The notes beneath the pieces are model-generated. The model did no database searches. It was not told the origin of the DNA and saw only the letters and a program-made list of their open reading frames with translations. DNA of 64,000 nt from Sugiyamaella lignohabitans (Eukaryota > Ascomycota > Dipodascomycetes > Dipodascales > Trichomonascaceae). A program made the translations under genes and the position numbers. Numbering within the stretch: the stretch's first letter is position 1; every line of letters starts with the position of its first letter. Of the stretch, positions 19,208 through 31,191 are shown one piece after another. The DNA lies in NCBI RefSeq assembly GCF_001640025.1, contig NC_031674.1, forward strand, positions 1 to 64,000, in the 5' to 3' direction.

Positions 19208-20860
19208 ATGTCGTTTTCTTATGATTATTCAGAGGCCCAAGCTCAACAACAGCAGCAGCAACAATCACAGCCTCAAGCTGCTGATATCTCTGTTTCCAAC
19301 TCTGGTGAGCCCAAGGTCGAGCCTTCTTCTGTCACTACTGATGCTAGTGCTGCTGGTACTGCCGGTTCTGCATCGTCTGCTACCACTACTGGCGCTGCTG
19401 GTTCCGTTGGTTTAGATGCTAATGGAGCTGGTTCTGTTGTTCCCCCTGGTACTTCGACTTCTCCTGCTCTTGTTGCTGGCTCACCCCCTACTGCTTCTTC
19501 TGATAGCAAGTCTACTCTCTGGATGGGCGAACTTGAGCCTTGGTACGATGAGAATGCTATTGGTAAGATCTGGCAAAACTTTGGTGAAAATGTGACTGTC
19601 AAGCTGATCCGTGATAAATACTCTGGTGTCAATGCTGGCTACTGTTTTGTTGACTTTGGCACTCCTCAAGCAGCTGCCAAGGCTCTTAGTCTTAATGGCC
19701 AGCCTATCCCAAACAGTCAACGCGTGTTCCGATTGAACTGGGCCTCTGGTGGAGGTTTGATTGATAAGCGCGATGACCGGGGCCCCGAGTTCTCGATTTT
19801 TGTTGGCGATTTGTCTCCCGAAGTCACTGAATTCAACCTTTTACAATTGTTTCAATCGCGCTATTCGTCTTGTAAATCGGCCAAAATTATGACCGACCCA
19901 TCGACTAATGCCTCGAGAGGTTACGGTTTTGTTCGTTTTAATGATGAGACTCACATGCAAAGAGCACTTGCTGAGATGCAGGGCTTCTTCTTGGGCAATA
20001 GACCCATTAGAATCTCAACTGCCACCCCCAAGTCGAAACCAGGTCAAAACGGTTTGGTAGGCAACTCTGGTAATGGAGCTGGTCCCAATGTCGGCGGTCC
20101 TGGCGGCTTATATCATCAAATGGGCATGGGTGGCCCTCCACCACCTGCTGGCTACTATGGTACTCCTCAGACACTAAACCAGTTCACGGATCCTAATAAC
20201 ACCACTGTTTTTGTTGGTGGACTGTCAGGTCATGTTACTGAGGACGAACTCCGCAGATATTTCGCTGGTTTCGGTGATATTACCTATGTTCGTATTCCAC
20301 CAGGCAAGGGCTGTGGATTTGTTCAGTTTGTCCAGCGCCATTCTGCCGAAGCCGCTATCACTCAGATGCAGGGATATCCTATTGGCAGCTCCCGCGTCCG
20401 ACTTTCTTGGGGAAGATCTCAAAATGCTGTTGCTAATGCCGGTCTTAACGGCCTTCCGGGCGGTCCTGGCGGTAATAATGGTCCTCCCCCTGGTGCTTAC
20501 AGACCTGCCCCTCCCCCACCAAATGTGTATCCTCAATTGAACATTCCAGCACAACCTCACTACGGTCCATATGGACCCATAAACCCACATGTGCAGGGAC
20601 AAGTTGATATCCACGGTCAGCAACAACAGCAACTTGGAGGTCCCATTCCTGGTGTCGCTGGCGCTGCTGGTGCTGCTGGTCCTGTTCCTGGTGTTGCACA
20701 AGTCAATAACGGAGCCGATCCACTGCTCCCACTTGGCCAAGACCCCTCTGAGCCAGTTCCTGTCGCTCGTCTTAACGAGCTCTACCTTGCTGCCCGTGAC
20801 GGACGTCTGGACAGAATGGACGCTGATGGCCGCGGATACCATGGAGTCTACGCCCAATAA
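19208..20860 (+). CDS. RNA-binding protein with three RRMs (Nam8/Ngr1/Csx1 family)
   Basis: 550 residues. After a Gln run (about 12-19) and an Ala/Ser/Gly-rich segment there are three RRMs. RRM1 (about 101-183) begins LWMGELEPWYDE and contains NAGYCFVDF. RRM2 (about 196-275) begins IFVGDLSPEV and contains RGYGFVRF. RRM3 (about 333-405) begins VFVGGLSGHV and contains GCGFVQF. The C-terminus is Gly/Pro/Gln-rich. The RRM layout is that of S. cerevisiae Nam8 (U1 snRNP-associated, meiotic splicing) and Ngr1/Rbp1 (mRNA decay, P-bodies), and S. pombe Csx1; sequence alone does not decide between them. A long T-rich leader precedes it, as often seen for RNA-binding protein genes that regulate themselves. 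Confidence 0.88.
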   Translation: MSFSYDYSEAQAQQQQQQQSQPQAADISVSNSGEPKVEPSSVTTDASAAGTAGSASSATTTGAAGSVGLDANGAGSVVPPGTSTSPALVAGSPPTASSDSKSTLWMGELEPWYDENAIGKIWQNFGENVTVKLIRDKYSGVNAGYCFVDFGTPQAAAKALSLNGQPIPNSQRVFRLNWASGGGLIDKRDDRGPEFSIFVGDLSPEVTEFNLLQLFQSRYSSCKSAKIMTDPSTNASRGYGFVRFNDETHMQRALAEMQGFFLGNRPIRISTATPKSKPGQNGLVGNSGNGAGPNVGGPGGLYHQMGMGGPPPPAGYYGTPQTLNQFTDPNNTTVFVGGLSGHVTEDELRRYFAGFGDITYVRIPPGKGCGFVQFVQRHSAEAAITQMQGYPIGSSRVRLSWGRSQNAVANAGLNGLPGGPGGNNGPPPGAYRPAPPPPNVYPQLNIPAQPHYGPYGPINPHVQGQVDIHGQQQQQLGGPIPGVAGAAGAAGPVPGVAQVNNGADPLLPLGQDPSEPVPVARLNELYLAARDGRLDRMDADGRGYHGVYAQ

Positions 20861-21340
20861 GCGCCCAAAAATAAAATCGGTTTCCTGCCCCATGTGAAGC
20901 AATTATTATTATTATTATTTTCTCATTGTTCTGGTTTCTACTTTTGTCTCATTCTTCTTTTGTATGGTGTTTTTGTTATTGCCGGTATCGTCATCGCACC
21001 GACCAGTCCCTTTACCCACTGGTTGGTGACATTTGATCCTTATTTCCATTTTGCTTCTGTTTGTGATGTCTATTTTATTCATCCGGTGCCTCGCATCTGC
21101 TCATACGTTTTTGTATACGTTTTGTCTATATTTATATCAAACAACAAATTCCTTACTTCTCATCTATTTTATATGGGCACCTGCCTCCGGCGGCTGGGGC
21201 TCCGCCCCAGACCCTGGTTGCTCCTGCTACGCAGGAGTGGCTACAATATGGTGTTATGTTATTACTCGACCGTGGAGGGCCGATCCCTGGTCTGAGAAAC
21301 TTCGCGATACGAACGAAAATTACAGTGCATTTTCTATAAA
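20861..21340. other. Convergent intergenic region with repeat module
   Basis: 480 bp between the 3' ends of the RRM-protein gene and the complex I subunit gene. It starts with an ATT-repeat (about 20903-20920), continues T-rich, and contains the repeat module 21183-21237. No gene recognised. Confidence 0.5.
21183..21237 (+). repeat. Single GC-rich double-hairpin module
   Basis: Plus-strand copy: core beginning GCCTCCGGCGGCTGGGGCTC, then the hairpin CTCCTGCTACGCAGGAG (21221-21237). Same core-hairpin order as the left half of 14183-14347. Confidence 0.85.
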
Positions 21341-22020
21341 TTATGAATACTCTTCGTCAACATCAGCTTGATACAGCTCCTTGTCAGCTTCGGTACCTCC
21401 GAGAGCCTTGTAGAGACCACCATATGGATAGTTTCTCTTGACAGCAGGACGCTCGGGGTAGAAGAAGAAGTAGATCATGCCAAAGAAGGAGACAACACCT
21501 CCAATAAAGTACAGATTATATCTGACGGCTGTGCTGTCGGGAACCATGTCAAATCTGTCGGGAGACCACACGTCCGTCAGGTCAGATTGGTGATGCAGGG
21601 GTTCATTGAATTGTCTTCGCGCTTGCTGGTCGTAGTACTTCTTGTACTGATTTCTGTGGTGGTAATATTCGAATGGCACATCGGGGTAGTCTCCAATCTA
21701 CAATGTCGTTAGCAACTATTCATCGCGCGCATCACCTTCTGGTACCTTCAAAGGCTTTGACTCATGACTTGACTGACTGTCCAGCTTAATCAGTTCTTCC
21801 CACTGTAACATGGAAAGTTAAGCAACACTCGTGCTATTTTCATAAATATCAACTAATTGCCAATTATGGTCTCAAGAACTGGTAGAGTACTACTTACAAG
21901 ACGGTCGTCACCTTTGGTAGATGCTTGGCGGATCGAAAGAGAAGAGGCACGAAGAACAGGCGAGACCTGTTTCATGGAAGCACTGAGCATTCCATTTAAC
22001 TGTAATGTCCTTCTGAGCAT
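21341..22020 (-). CDS. Mitochondrial complex I accessory subunit, NDUFB8/ASHI family, three exons
   Basis: Inner-membrane accessory subunit of NADH:ubiquinone oxidoreductase. Exons 21898-22020, 21746-21802 and 21341-21697, all phase 0, give 178 residues. Exon 1 encodes a classic mitochondrial presequence (MLRRTLQLNGMLSASMKQVS, Arg/Ser-rich, no acids, ending RQAST). Exon 2 is a 19-residue linker. Exon 3 carries IGDYPDVPFEYYHHRNQYK, a single transmembrane helix (YNLYFIGGVVSFFGMIYFFFY) and NYPYGGLYKALGG, matching the 'YPYNNLYLERGG' end of NDUFB8. Introns are 95 and 48 nt; the second has an unusual GTACCA donor. Its presence implies a proton-pumping complex I, which Saccharomycetaceae lack. Confidence 0.85.
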
Positions 22021-22600
22021 GATGGTCTTTGTATAAATAGATATTGAAAGGATATGACTCCTGATATATTTCGACGAACTATCAACACTCTTTGATGACC
22101 ACAGATAATTCAGTTTTTTTGCGCTTCTGTGGTTGGACGGCAGTATATCACACGGCTACTGCCAATAGTGCACCAGCTGCTTTCATCTTTCAGCCTATGC
22201 ACTATTCTAGCGGGGTGGGAGAACGCGACTAAGTTGGGACATCCGTTTGTAGAATGGGTCGTTGATATCGAATGAAGAGCAATGAACATATCCCTAGTAA
22301 AATGTGGCTAAACCTCGATTACGCGATACTATAGCGAACAGTGTGGAATTTCAATTCAGGTATCCAGATCCATTTCTTTGAAGGCATGTACCCTTTTTCC
22401 CACTTTTGCATTATTCATTTTCGACACCACATTTTAACCCCGAATATCAACAGATTTGAGTAGAAAACAGCGTGGCAGGCGCGATTTTTTCGATTAGCCT
22501 TAGAAATTGTGTGTGAGGAAACTAGACGACTGTATGTTTCCATTGATGTGAATTTTGTAGAATTTCACCTAGATTGGAGACCACTGCGGTGATATTATCC
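22021..22600. other. Divergent promoter region between complex I subunit gene and SWR1
   Basis: 580 bp between divergent start codons. AT-rich, with no element I can name and no additional gene seen. Confidence 0.5.
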
Positions 22601-25600
22601 ATGTCGTCGCCAGCATCACGGCTTCGAAGGCGTTCTGGAGGTAAGTTATTTTGCAGTGGGAAAAGCAGTAAAATTGAGTTATATTTTCATTCATAGTTGT
22701 GAAGGTCTTAGTTACGTAATGTATACTAACTGTTGAGCAGCAGATTCAGACCAACCAAACAAGAGGATCAAAGTTGAAGAGACCGAGAGCCCGTCCCGAC
22801 ATGTTCGTCACTCTTCACGACTACGGACAAATAACATCAGCACTAGGAATGGAACAACCTCAAATGGCATTAATAACGTGGAACACAAACCGACGGTTGA
22901 TGAAAAGAAACCGCAAGAGTCCTCGTTAAAGTCAACTTCTGATATCGAATCAACGCGTCAATTACTATCCGACATTCATGACCGCCATGATGATCATGTA
23001 AGATTATTGTTCCATCTAGAAAAGTTCGTCTCGCTTGTGCATTATGACCCAGAAGTGGCTAAACAGGACCATAGTAATGTTTTTGAAGAATTTCGACTAC
23101 CCTATGACTTATGGCAGAAGGTTTCAAACTCCCGGGACGGAGGGTCTACTCGACATACTCGAAGGCAGCTCAGACAGATTGCCGATGAAAAAAGTAATGA
23201 GAATTCAAAGTCATTGGTCAAGACTGCAATTTCCAACCGATTGAAGACAGCATCAACACAGGTAACTACCCCTACAAAGCTAGTTTCTAAAACTGCTAGT
23301 CCAAAGTCCACTCCTAAAAGTACACCAAAGACAGTTGGCAAAGTAACATCCAAGCCAAGTACTATGAAAAAGGGAAAAACTCCGTCGAAGAGTACGCCGA
23401 AAGATTCGACAAATGCATCTAGTTCACGAAAGAAGTCTCAAAAGGATAACAATGATGACGAATCACAATCTGAATCGAGCTTTGATTCTGATGATGACTC
23501 CGAGGTACTCTACAATGATTTTGGAGAGCGTATAAATATCCCTAGTTACGAGTCTGATTTTGCCACTGATGACTTGAGCTCTGGTGACGAAGAAAAAATC
23601 CCTCGATTGAAATTCAAATTTTCTGTTCCAAATCAGACTGTTACACATCCATCCCATCTTTCTAATCCTAAATTCGGTGGTTCCCTGGAGAAGTATCTAG
23701 ATTCCTTTATTTCTCTTGATGATGATATCACGCTGGAGGAGCGCGATAGTTTTGTTGACGATCAAGTTGAGGTACGGAATCGTATCGAAAGGGCCAAAAA
23801 GTCGGGTCTCTTACAAAGGCATACTCATGGTTTAGCAACTAATATAGAGAAGTTTGCCGACCCTCCATCTTTTGACATTTCCAACAACCACCACAGCCAT
23901 CTAGTATCGCATGCCATTTATTTTGCAAGATTAATGACTGAAGAACGAAAAGCTCACATATCTCGAGCTCGTCGTATAGCGAACATAGTCGATCTTCATT
24001 TCAAACGACTATCTGGTGCGGAAGAGAAAGAAAGGAAGCAATTCGAGAGATCAATGCGTCAACTGGCTCGTAGAACAGGCGCCGAGGTTATGAAGAAGTG
24101 GAAAGTTGCGGAAAAGGTAGTACGACAGCGCCGGCAACAGGCCCTGGAAGAGCAGCAAAGAAACGAGGGAAAACTTCAACTGAATCAAATATTGAAGCAG
24201 TCTGCCCAGCTACTGGAAGCAAGAACAGAGAAAATGACTGCGAGCGTTAATGTCGATGACTTGTCGGATGCAACCGATGAAAATGAGAGTGCCGGTAGCC
24301 TGGCTGACTCTGATGATGAGAGCGATGCTGGAGGCTCCGAGTCGTCGGATAATGATTCCGAAGTCATGTCTAGCAGTGATGATGATTCGGAAGTAGAGGA
24401 CGTCGATGACGAAAAACTTACCGTAGAGCAATTGAAGGAGAAGTATTCTAAGCTAAAGTCTGTTACGTTTAATGATTTGGAAAATAAAGTGGATGTCGAC
24501 ATTATTGAATCTGAGGACGAAGATGAGGAGGAAACCGTCGAAATCGATGAAAAGGCCAAGTCTCTTTATGAAGAGGAGCAATCAGGTGACTCAGACGAGA
24601 GTGTTGCCATGGATAGCGAATTTGACAGCGATGAAGATGATTCTGACGAGTCTGAAGAAGCATCCGATGAAGAAGACGAGCCAGCCTCACTCGCCTCCCT
24701 CTTCAATAAACCTCAAAGTAATGATGACAAACAGGTAGAGGCGGACGATGAACAAGATGAGTATAAAGAACCTGAAATTGAGGTGGATATCGAAGCAAAC
24801 CAAGAAGATCAAGACTCGGATGCTTCTGATAAGTCAATTAAGCATAGCTCTCCAGACACACCCACTTCCACTCCCGAACATGAACACGGTGAGATCGCAG
24901 ATGGGACTGTGACAACTACGTCACACATACCGACACCGTTTCTTCTTCGTGGCAAGCTTCGTGAATATCAGTCTGATGGTCTGGACTGGTTGGCTGGCTT
25001 ATACAATACTGATACAAACGGTATTCTAGCAGATGAGATGGGTCTCGGTAAAACAATCCAAACTATTTCCCTTATCTCCTACCTTGCTTGCGAAAAGCAC
25101 ATCTGGGGCCCACACTTGATTGTTGTTCCTACTAGTGTCATGTTAAACTGGGAAATGGAATTTAAACGATTTGCTCCTGGTTTCAAAGTAATGACATATT
25201 ATGGCAATCCTAACCAACGTAAAGAGAAACGGAAGGGCTGGAATAAAGAGAACACTTGGCATGTTTGCATTACATCATATCAACTGGTACTACAAGATAG
25301 AAATGTTTTTAAGAGGAAGAAATGGCATTATATGATTTTGGATGAGGCTCATAACATTAAGAACTTTCGATCCCAGAGGTGGCAAGCTCTGCTCAACTTC
25401 AACTCCGAACGTCGCTTATTGTTAACAGGTACCCCATTGCAGAACAACCTTATGGAATTGTGGTCCTTGCTCTATTTCCTAATGCCGTCATCTAAGGGCT
25501 CAGCAATGCTTCCGGATGGGTTTGCCAACTTGAAAGATTTCCAAGAATGGTTTGCACGTCCTGTTGATAAGCTCGTCGAAGGTGGGGGTCAAGATGCCGA

Positions 25601-27506
25601 TGACGAGACTCGCGCCACAGTGCTCAAGCTACATCAAATCCTTCGACCGTACTTATTACGGCGTCTCAAAGCAGACGTTGAAAAGCAAATGCCCGCCAAA
25701 TATGAACACATTGTATACTGTCGTCTATCTAAGCGTCAGCGATATTTGTATGATGATTTCATGTCTCGTGCTCAGACTCGTGAAACACTCTCATCTGGTA
25801 ATTTCCTCTCTATTATCAACTGTTTAATGCAATTGAGAAAGGTTTGTAATCATCCGGATTTATTTGAGGTACGTCCTATCGTTACTTCATTGGCCATTGG
25901 AAAGTCAGTGGTGTCGAACTTTGAACCCTTAGATATTATTGTGAGGAAACGGTTGTTACGAGAGAGCTATGAGGATCATGTCAATCTATTAACATTGAAC
26001 TTGTTACCAATTAAAAACGAAGGCTCATCATTTGTAGACTGGCAAACAATTCAGCAATTACAAGCATATACGCCAATGGTGAATGAACTTAACGAGCTGG
26101 TCACTCAGTTGAAGACCTCACCAGTTCAGCCCAACTATGTCTCGATTGAGGGCAACACGAAGTACCAAGAGTACCGAGCAAAGCAGTCGCGGTGTGATAA
26201 GCTACAGCACTCGATCTATCTGAACTTTTTCAGGTGCAGTCGAAAGCCTATCTATGGCAATGATTTGGTGTCTGCTGTGACACTGCAGAACCATAGGCCT
26301 CGCCGATCGGGTTTTGATTGGAGGCAGTCGGATGCGCTTAGTGAAATGAAGCTATCATACGAACAAAGAGACGAACAAATGAAAGAAATTATCACTCGTT
26401 ATGCTTTTGTAACGCCTAAAGTGGTGTGTCTAAATATGACTAGGCTAACTCTTGCACCGGTAGTTGAGGAAATGCAGTCTCCAGAGAATCAACTATTGCT
26501 TAGTCGCCAACAAACATTCCATGAAGCGCAAGTTAAGTTATCGATTGCCTTCCCAGATAAGCGACTGCTACAGTACGATTGCGGTAAGCTTCAGCGATTG
26601 TCAACGTTGATGCGTGATTTAATCGACGGTGGTCATCGGGCTTTAATTTTTACTCAGATGACAAAGGTATTGGACATTCTCGAGCAGTTTCTCAATATTC
26701 ATGGCTGGCGATATCTTCGTTTGGACGGTGCTACCAAAGTTGAGCAACGTCAGGTTCTTACCGAAAGATTCAACACAGACGCTCGTATACCTGTGTTTAT
26801 TCTTTCGACTCGATCGGGTGGTTTAGGTATCAACTTGACAGGTGCTGATACCGTCATATTCTATGACTCTGATTGGAACCCTTCTATGGATAAGCAATGT
26901 CAAGATCGTTGTCATCGTATTGGGCAAACGAGAGATGTTCATATTTATCGGTTCGTTTCTGAATACACCATAGAGTCCAACATTTTGAGGAAAGCGACCC
27001 AAAAGCAGATCCTTGATAATGTTGTTATTCAAGAAGGTGATTTCACCACGGACTATTTCCATAAGATGTCAGTGAAAGAGCTGGTGGGCGATGTTGCAGG
27101 TGTCGATTTAGATCATGATTTAGCAGAACCACCCCAAAACAGCCGGAGCCTTGCAAAAGCACTTGCTCAAGCTGAAGATGCTGATGATGCAGTTGCAGCA
27201 TCTGTAGCGATGAGAGAAGCGAATCTTGATGCTGAAGATTTCAGTGAGAGAGCTACAAGTACAGCTGCTACTCCAGGTCGGTCTGAAAGCGAGCAACCCA
27301 CAGGCGTCAGCGAACAGAGTGTGGAGCCCCCCACAGGTGCCAGTGTAGAACCTACTGATGGCAGCGTCGAGCCTAGTGTCGAACCTGACGCATTACAATC
27401 TGAGCAAGAACCTGACCTTTCTGATAGCGAGGAGTCAGACGATGGAATCGGCCATATCGACGACTACATGATTAAATTCATTGAGGCAGGCTATTTTGGT
27501 GATTAG
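22601..27506 (+). CDS. SWR1: SWR1 chromatin-remodelling ATPase (INO80 family), two exons
   Basis: Catalytic subunit of the SWR1 complex, which exchanges H2A-H2B for Htz1-H2B at promoters. Exons 22601-22640 and 22741-27506 give 1601 residues (yeast 1514). Exon 1 encodes MSSPASRLRRRSG; the 100-nt intron has GTAAGT, TACTAAC (about 22723-22729) and CAG. Layout: basic/acidic N-terminus, HSA domain (about 398-480, SHAIYFARLMTEERKAHISR), long Asp/Glu-Ser acidic stretch (about 510-740) and the ATPase N-lobe with DEMGLGKT (about 778-785) and DEAHNIKN (about 880). The N-lobe is followed by a family-specific insertion and the C-lobe with GWRYLRLDGAT and RCHRIGQT (about 1290-1435). The SWR1-type block LLYFLMPSS...FQEWFARPVDK and the long insertion separate it from INO80 and FUN30. 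The first ATG-less in-frame GTG in exon 2 is not the start. Confidence 0.95.
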
Positions 27507-28317
27507 TCTGTATGAAAAAAAAGACCGCTGTATTATATTAGCCACGGCACAAGATATATATTTAATTTATTTATTTTTATTACTATTCGAAATTGATATG
27601 GATCCTCGGTGGTGTCGTAGGAGTTGGAACCGTTGGGAGGTGGGCCAGAACTCGATATGGTAGCATTAGAGTGGTCCAAATGCATTTTTCCACAAAAGTA
27701 ACCCCAAGAAGCTTGAATGTGAAAGCGCTTGGGCCAAGCGAGAATTAATGTGGTCTGGGTCCTTGCGGCGGGAACCTCAATGAAACACTGCATGTCTAAC
27801 CTGGGGTAACTGTGTGGGGTAAGGTTGAACCATACAGCCATTTGTGGCTAGGTCGTACAAAGCTGTACAATTACTTAATAATATTTCCTAACATGCAACT
27901 ATGACGGGCTCCGAGTAATCACCATGCGACAATGACTGGTGCAGGATATCGGTAGAATATTCCATGCTAGAAAATAGTCGGAGGATACATAACTATGACG
28001 TTAAGCTATACGCAGGTTGCTCGAATTTGATACTCGGTAGCAATTGTTTGCTCCGATTGCCAGGGATAATTGAACTCGAGCCTCACACTTGCCGCACTGC
28101 TCGCATGACATTAGTGTAGATCATCCCACTAGTCATGGGATATTAGAGCAACTGGGCTTTGTTACTCCAAAGTATAAAAGGGAAGTAGTGGCATCGGATT
28201 ATATAACTAGACTATCAACAGATTGTATGAATAATATTTCCATTAAGCGTACAATTAACACCATTATCAAGTCAAGTCAAGTAAGAATATACAAGCTCAT
28301 CCTACCTACCCTTCGCA
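27507..28317. other. Spacer between SWR1 and RTC3
   Basis: About 810 bp. The SWR1 3' end is AT-rich. A minus-strand frame at 27533-27841 has no family features. The last few hundred bases should include the RTC3 promoter. No RNA gene was recognised. Confidence 0.45.
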
Positions 28318-28919
28318 ATGCACACTCAACCATCTGATGATGTAAGTACGGAAGCAACCGAGTGGTAACCGCTGCATAAACTTGAGACTGCCATTGGCAC
28401 CCAAAAAATACGATGTGTACGCACACTGGAGCCGAATTGACTTAAATATGGGACAGCCCATTGGTCTGCTGGTCTCTGGTGGCAACTTCCAAAGTACCAA
28501 TTCTAACGATTCTTAGCTGAGGATTTTCTATAAGGGCAAGACAGAAGATTTCGTTGTCTTCGCCGAGTCTGAGGAATACAAGAAATTCAAGAAAGACCCT
28601 AAATCCGTTCCACTGGTTGATGTGGTGTCTGTATTTAACGTGTACGGCACTCGTACGGGAGGCGCTCACGCATATGGAGACGTAGCCTCGAAACAAGATT
28701 TGGAGGTAAGTGCTAAGCCCAGATGCAAAAGACATGCTCGATGCAAACCGTTAGATCCTAGTACTAACTTATATCTAGAATGAGTTCGGCACAGGAGACG
28801 TCGACACTGTGATATCAAAGATCCTTCAGGGTGGTCAGCCACAAGGCGGTAATGCTGCACGTCCTGTTAGGTTTAGCAATACCAATGATTCCAATGGCTC
28901 TCGTGGTCATTATCGTTAG
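28318..28919 (+). CDS. RTC3: SBDS-domain stress protein, Rtc3/YHR087W-like, three exons
   Basis: Small single-domain relative of the SBDS N-terminal domain. In yeast Rtc3 is a stress-induced protein linked to RNA metabolism and telomere-capping suppression. Exons 28318-28341, 28517-28705 and 28779-28919, all phase 0, give 117 residues (yeast Rtc3 is 111). Exon 1 is only eight codons (MHTQPSDD). Exon 2 supplies LRIFYKGKTEDFVVFAES and DVVSVFNVYGTRTGGAHAYG. Exon 3 supplies NEFGTGDVDTVISKILQGG and a low-complexity tail containing NDSNGSRG. Introns (175 and 73 nt) have GTAAGT donors and CTAAC (28503-28507) and TACTAAC (about 28762-28768) branch sites. The domain match and splice signals agree; the exact first exon is slightly less certain. 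Confidence 0.85.
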
Positions 28920-31191
28920 AACTTATCAGCAATTATAGGTTTCGTATAGTGAAAATATCAAAAATATATAAATCGGTACAAAAACTGTATGCAGGTCCCA
29001 TACGACCCATATGATCCATCTGACGAGAATCGAGACTTGTCTCAAGCCCATGCCATGCACGGTGGTACATTATTAGACAAGGACAGCTCACAGGTGATGA
29101 GAAGGGAATAAACTGACAGGTTGGCGAATTACGATACCTGACAGAAGTCGTCGAAAACTAGACACTCACCAGTGAGCGGCACTACACAATCTGCACGTTA
29201 CAACGGTTCTGCATAGTTTCAAGATCCATATTTCCATAAATAGTATGTACCGATATTAAATCTGCCGATCGGAACATGTTGGGCGGTGTTCTCAGCATAG
29301 AAGGTTGACGCACAGTTGAGTAAACGGGAAAACCATCCTTCTTTAAACCTTCGATGGGACAGTCGCGTCGAATCATAGAGCTCAACCGGTAGATTTGAGG
29401 ACCGATGCGTGTTCTGTCTGTCGTCAAATAAGCCGAAAATAAGTAGCCGACGCCTACTTCGCAGTCTAAAAAAGAAATATAGAATAAAAACATCAACCAA
29501 ATAAAAAATAAACCTTTTTAGTTTGCATCATGTGTCAGGTACGGGAACCATTTCGGTATAACACGAACAGCAAACTAGTATACTTTTTCCTCTCTTTCTC
29601 TTATTCTACTATTATTGAGAGTCCACTAGGCTAGACTGAAATAGCACGAAATGGGGTGATAATTTTCGGTTATGAATTGCAGCGTCCCCAAATTTGATGA
29701 TAAACACTGGAACGGCTTGAAAAGTGCCCTGGAATACTGGACAACAAATACCAGGAGTTTGGCCGCCTCATGGGTCTGAGAGATACAGTGGGATAACTTA
29801 AATATTGTGTTCTACTGCATACAGTCATTCCAGATCGACACCTGAAATCGCGGTTTTCTTCCGAACAAATTTTATTTGTTAAATTATATTGTCACAACAA
29901 CAATGTACATGCCGATTTAACTGTTAACGGGTCTCTTGTCTCAGTTTTCAGTTTGCAGCTTGCGGTACATGCAACACATCCTTACCTGTATTTGTCATAG
30001 TACATGTGATATTATTATTAACGGCCGTTGAAAAGTGCATGAACAAGGAGCGAAAATAATAACGGCTTTTATGTTAGCCACGTGGATAATTACCCATGCA
30101 CCTTGATGAGATAGGTACCAGGGTCAGGGATGGTGGATTTAACGGCCATGTGGTCACACATTTTTCTTCACTTTCAAGTGGTGCTCATATGTAGCCTCTT
30201 CAATGATGGATAATAGCACCTGGTATTCTGCGACTTGGCTTGGAGCCCTTCAGGAGTATTTCTGTCAATCCATTACTCTACGTTTATATTATCTCGCCCT
30301 TCTCTCCACTCTGATCCGCTCCCACCCTAACCACTTTGTCTACCCCTCTCACCTTTTCTTTTGAAACATCCCAGCTTGCTTTTTGTGTTGTGGATCGCCT
30401 CGCCGAAACAGTGCAGGGTAGGGGTAAAAGGAATAGTTTACGAATGTTTCCGAAGATCGAGACTGAGGCTGCCAAAAACCACACCACTGTTAGCCTAAAG
30501 CTACTGCACCTTACTGCTAGCTGTACTGGTATTGTGGTGCCCTCTTCTTTCAACCCACTTTTCCCAACCTTAACTCTACATTATACATAAAAAAGACGAA
30601 GCTACTCTGTATAGAGAGCATTACAGCAGGAAACAGTAACAAAAACTTCATGATATTTTTTTGCTAATAAAAGAAGTTTGGATTTATTACTTTTCCACTA
30701 TTTTCTTTTTATTTTCTGTTGGTATTTTATCGGATTTTTTGTGTATCCTTTCTACACCCAATTTTGTTTCATTATTCTTCTTCGGCATTTGTGTCAATTT
30801 CAACAGTTTGACATTTTATAAATCGATTGTGCTGTTCTTTTGCTTACTACGTGGCGGTCGCTTTTGTTCTCTCTTATTCTAGTTGGCTGATAGCTTATCG
30901 GGTAGTACCATCAAATAGGATATTTGTATTACAAGCCTCGATACTCGGATCAACAAATCTTGGGTTATTTGGAATTTTTTTTTGTTCCAATAACTCGGTT
31001 GTCTGCAAGCTGAGCACCGTCAACCGATCTCATTTCCTAATTCCGTGACTCTAGAAAACGGAACAGAAAGAAAACAGATAAAAGAAATTAATTTCTATTC
31101 TTTCCGACACATTTACTGATTAATTGATCAACTGAGACCCGAGCTGTCGCCGCCGCCGCCGTCGTCGTCGCCTCAACTTTCAATTTCATAG
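28920..31191. other. 2.3-kb spacer upstream of PDE2
   Basis: No confident gene. It contains the small ORF 28989-29111 listed separately and short minus-strand frames around 29182-29500 without family features. A T-rich 5' leader occupies about 30650-31050, and GCC/GTC trinucleotide runs at about 31147-31170 lie immediately upstream of the PDE2 start codon. Promoter and a long leader for PDE2 are the likely content. Confidence 0.5.
28989..29111 (+). CDS. Possible small protein or orphan exon
   Basis: A 40-codon ATG-to-stop frame just after RTC3, encoding a hydrophilic peptide beginning MQVPYDPYDPSDENRD and ending SSQVMRRE. Composition looks coding-like (Asp/Pro/Tyr/His), but I recognise no family and it sits in a spacer. 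It could be a short protein, an exon of an unrecognised gene, or chance. Confidence 0.2.
   Translation: MQVPYDPYDPSDENRDLSQAHAMHGGTLLDKDSSQVMRRE

Noticed and set aside
28050..28130. Minus-strand tRNA-like segment (acceptor ends pair and a CTCGAG block resembles a B box)
   Set aside because: Only about 65 nt long, T-arm cannot form, and the B-box lacks the conserved T54; not a tRNA.
30661..31048. Two hydrophobic frames before PDE2
   Set aside because: Phe/Leu-rich because the leader is T-rich; no conserved pattern.
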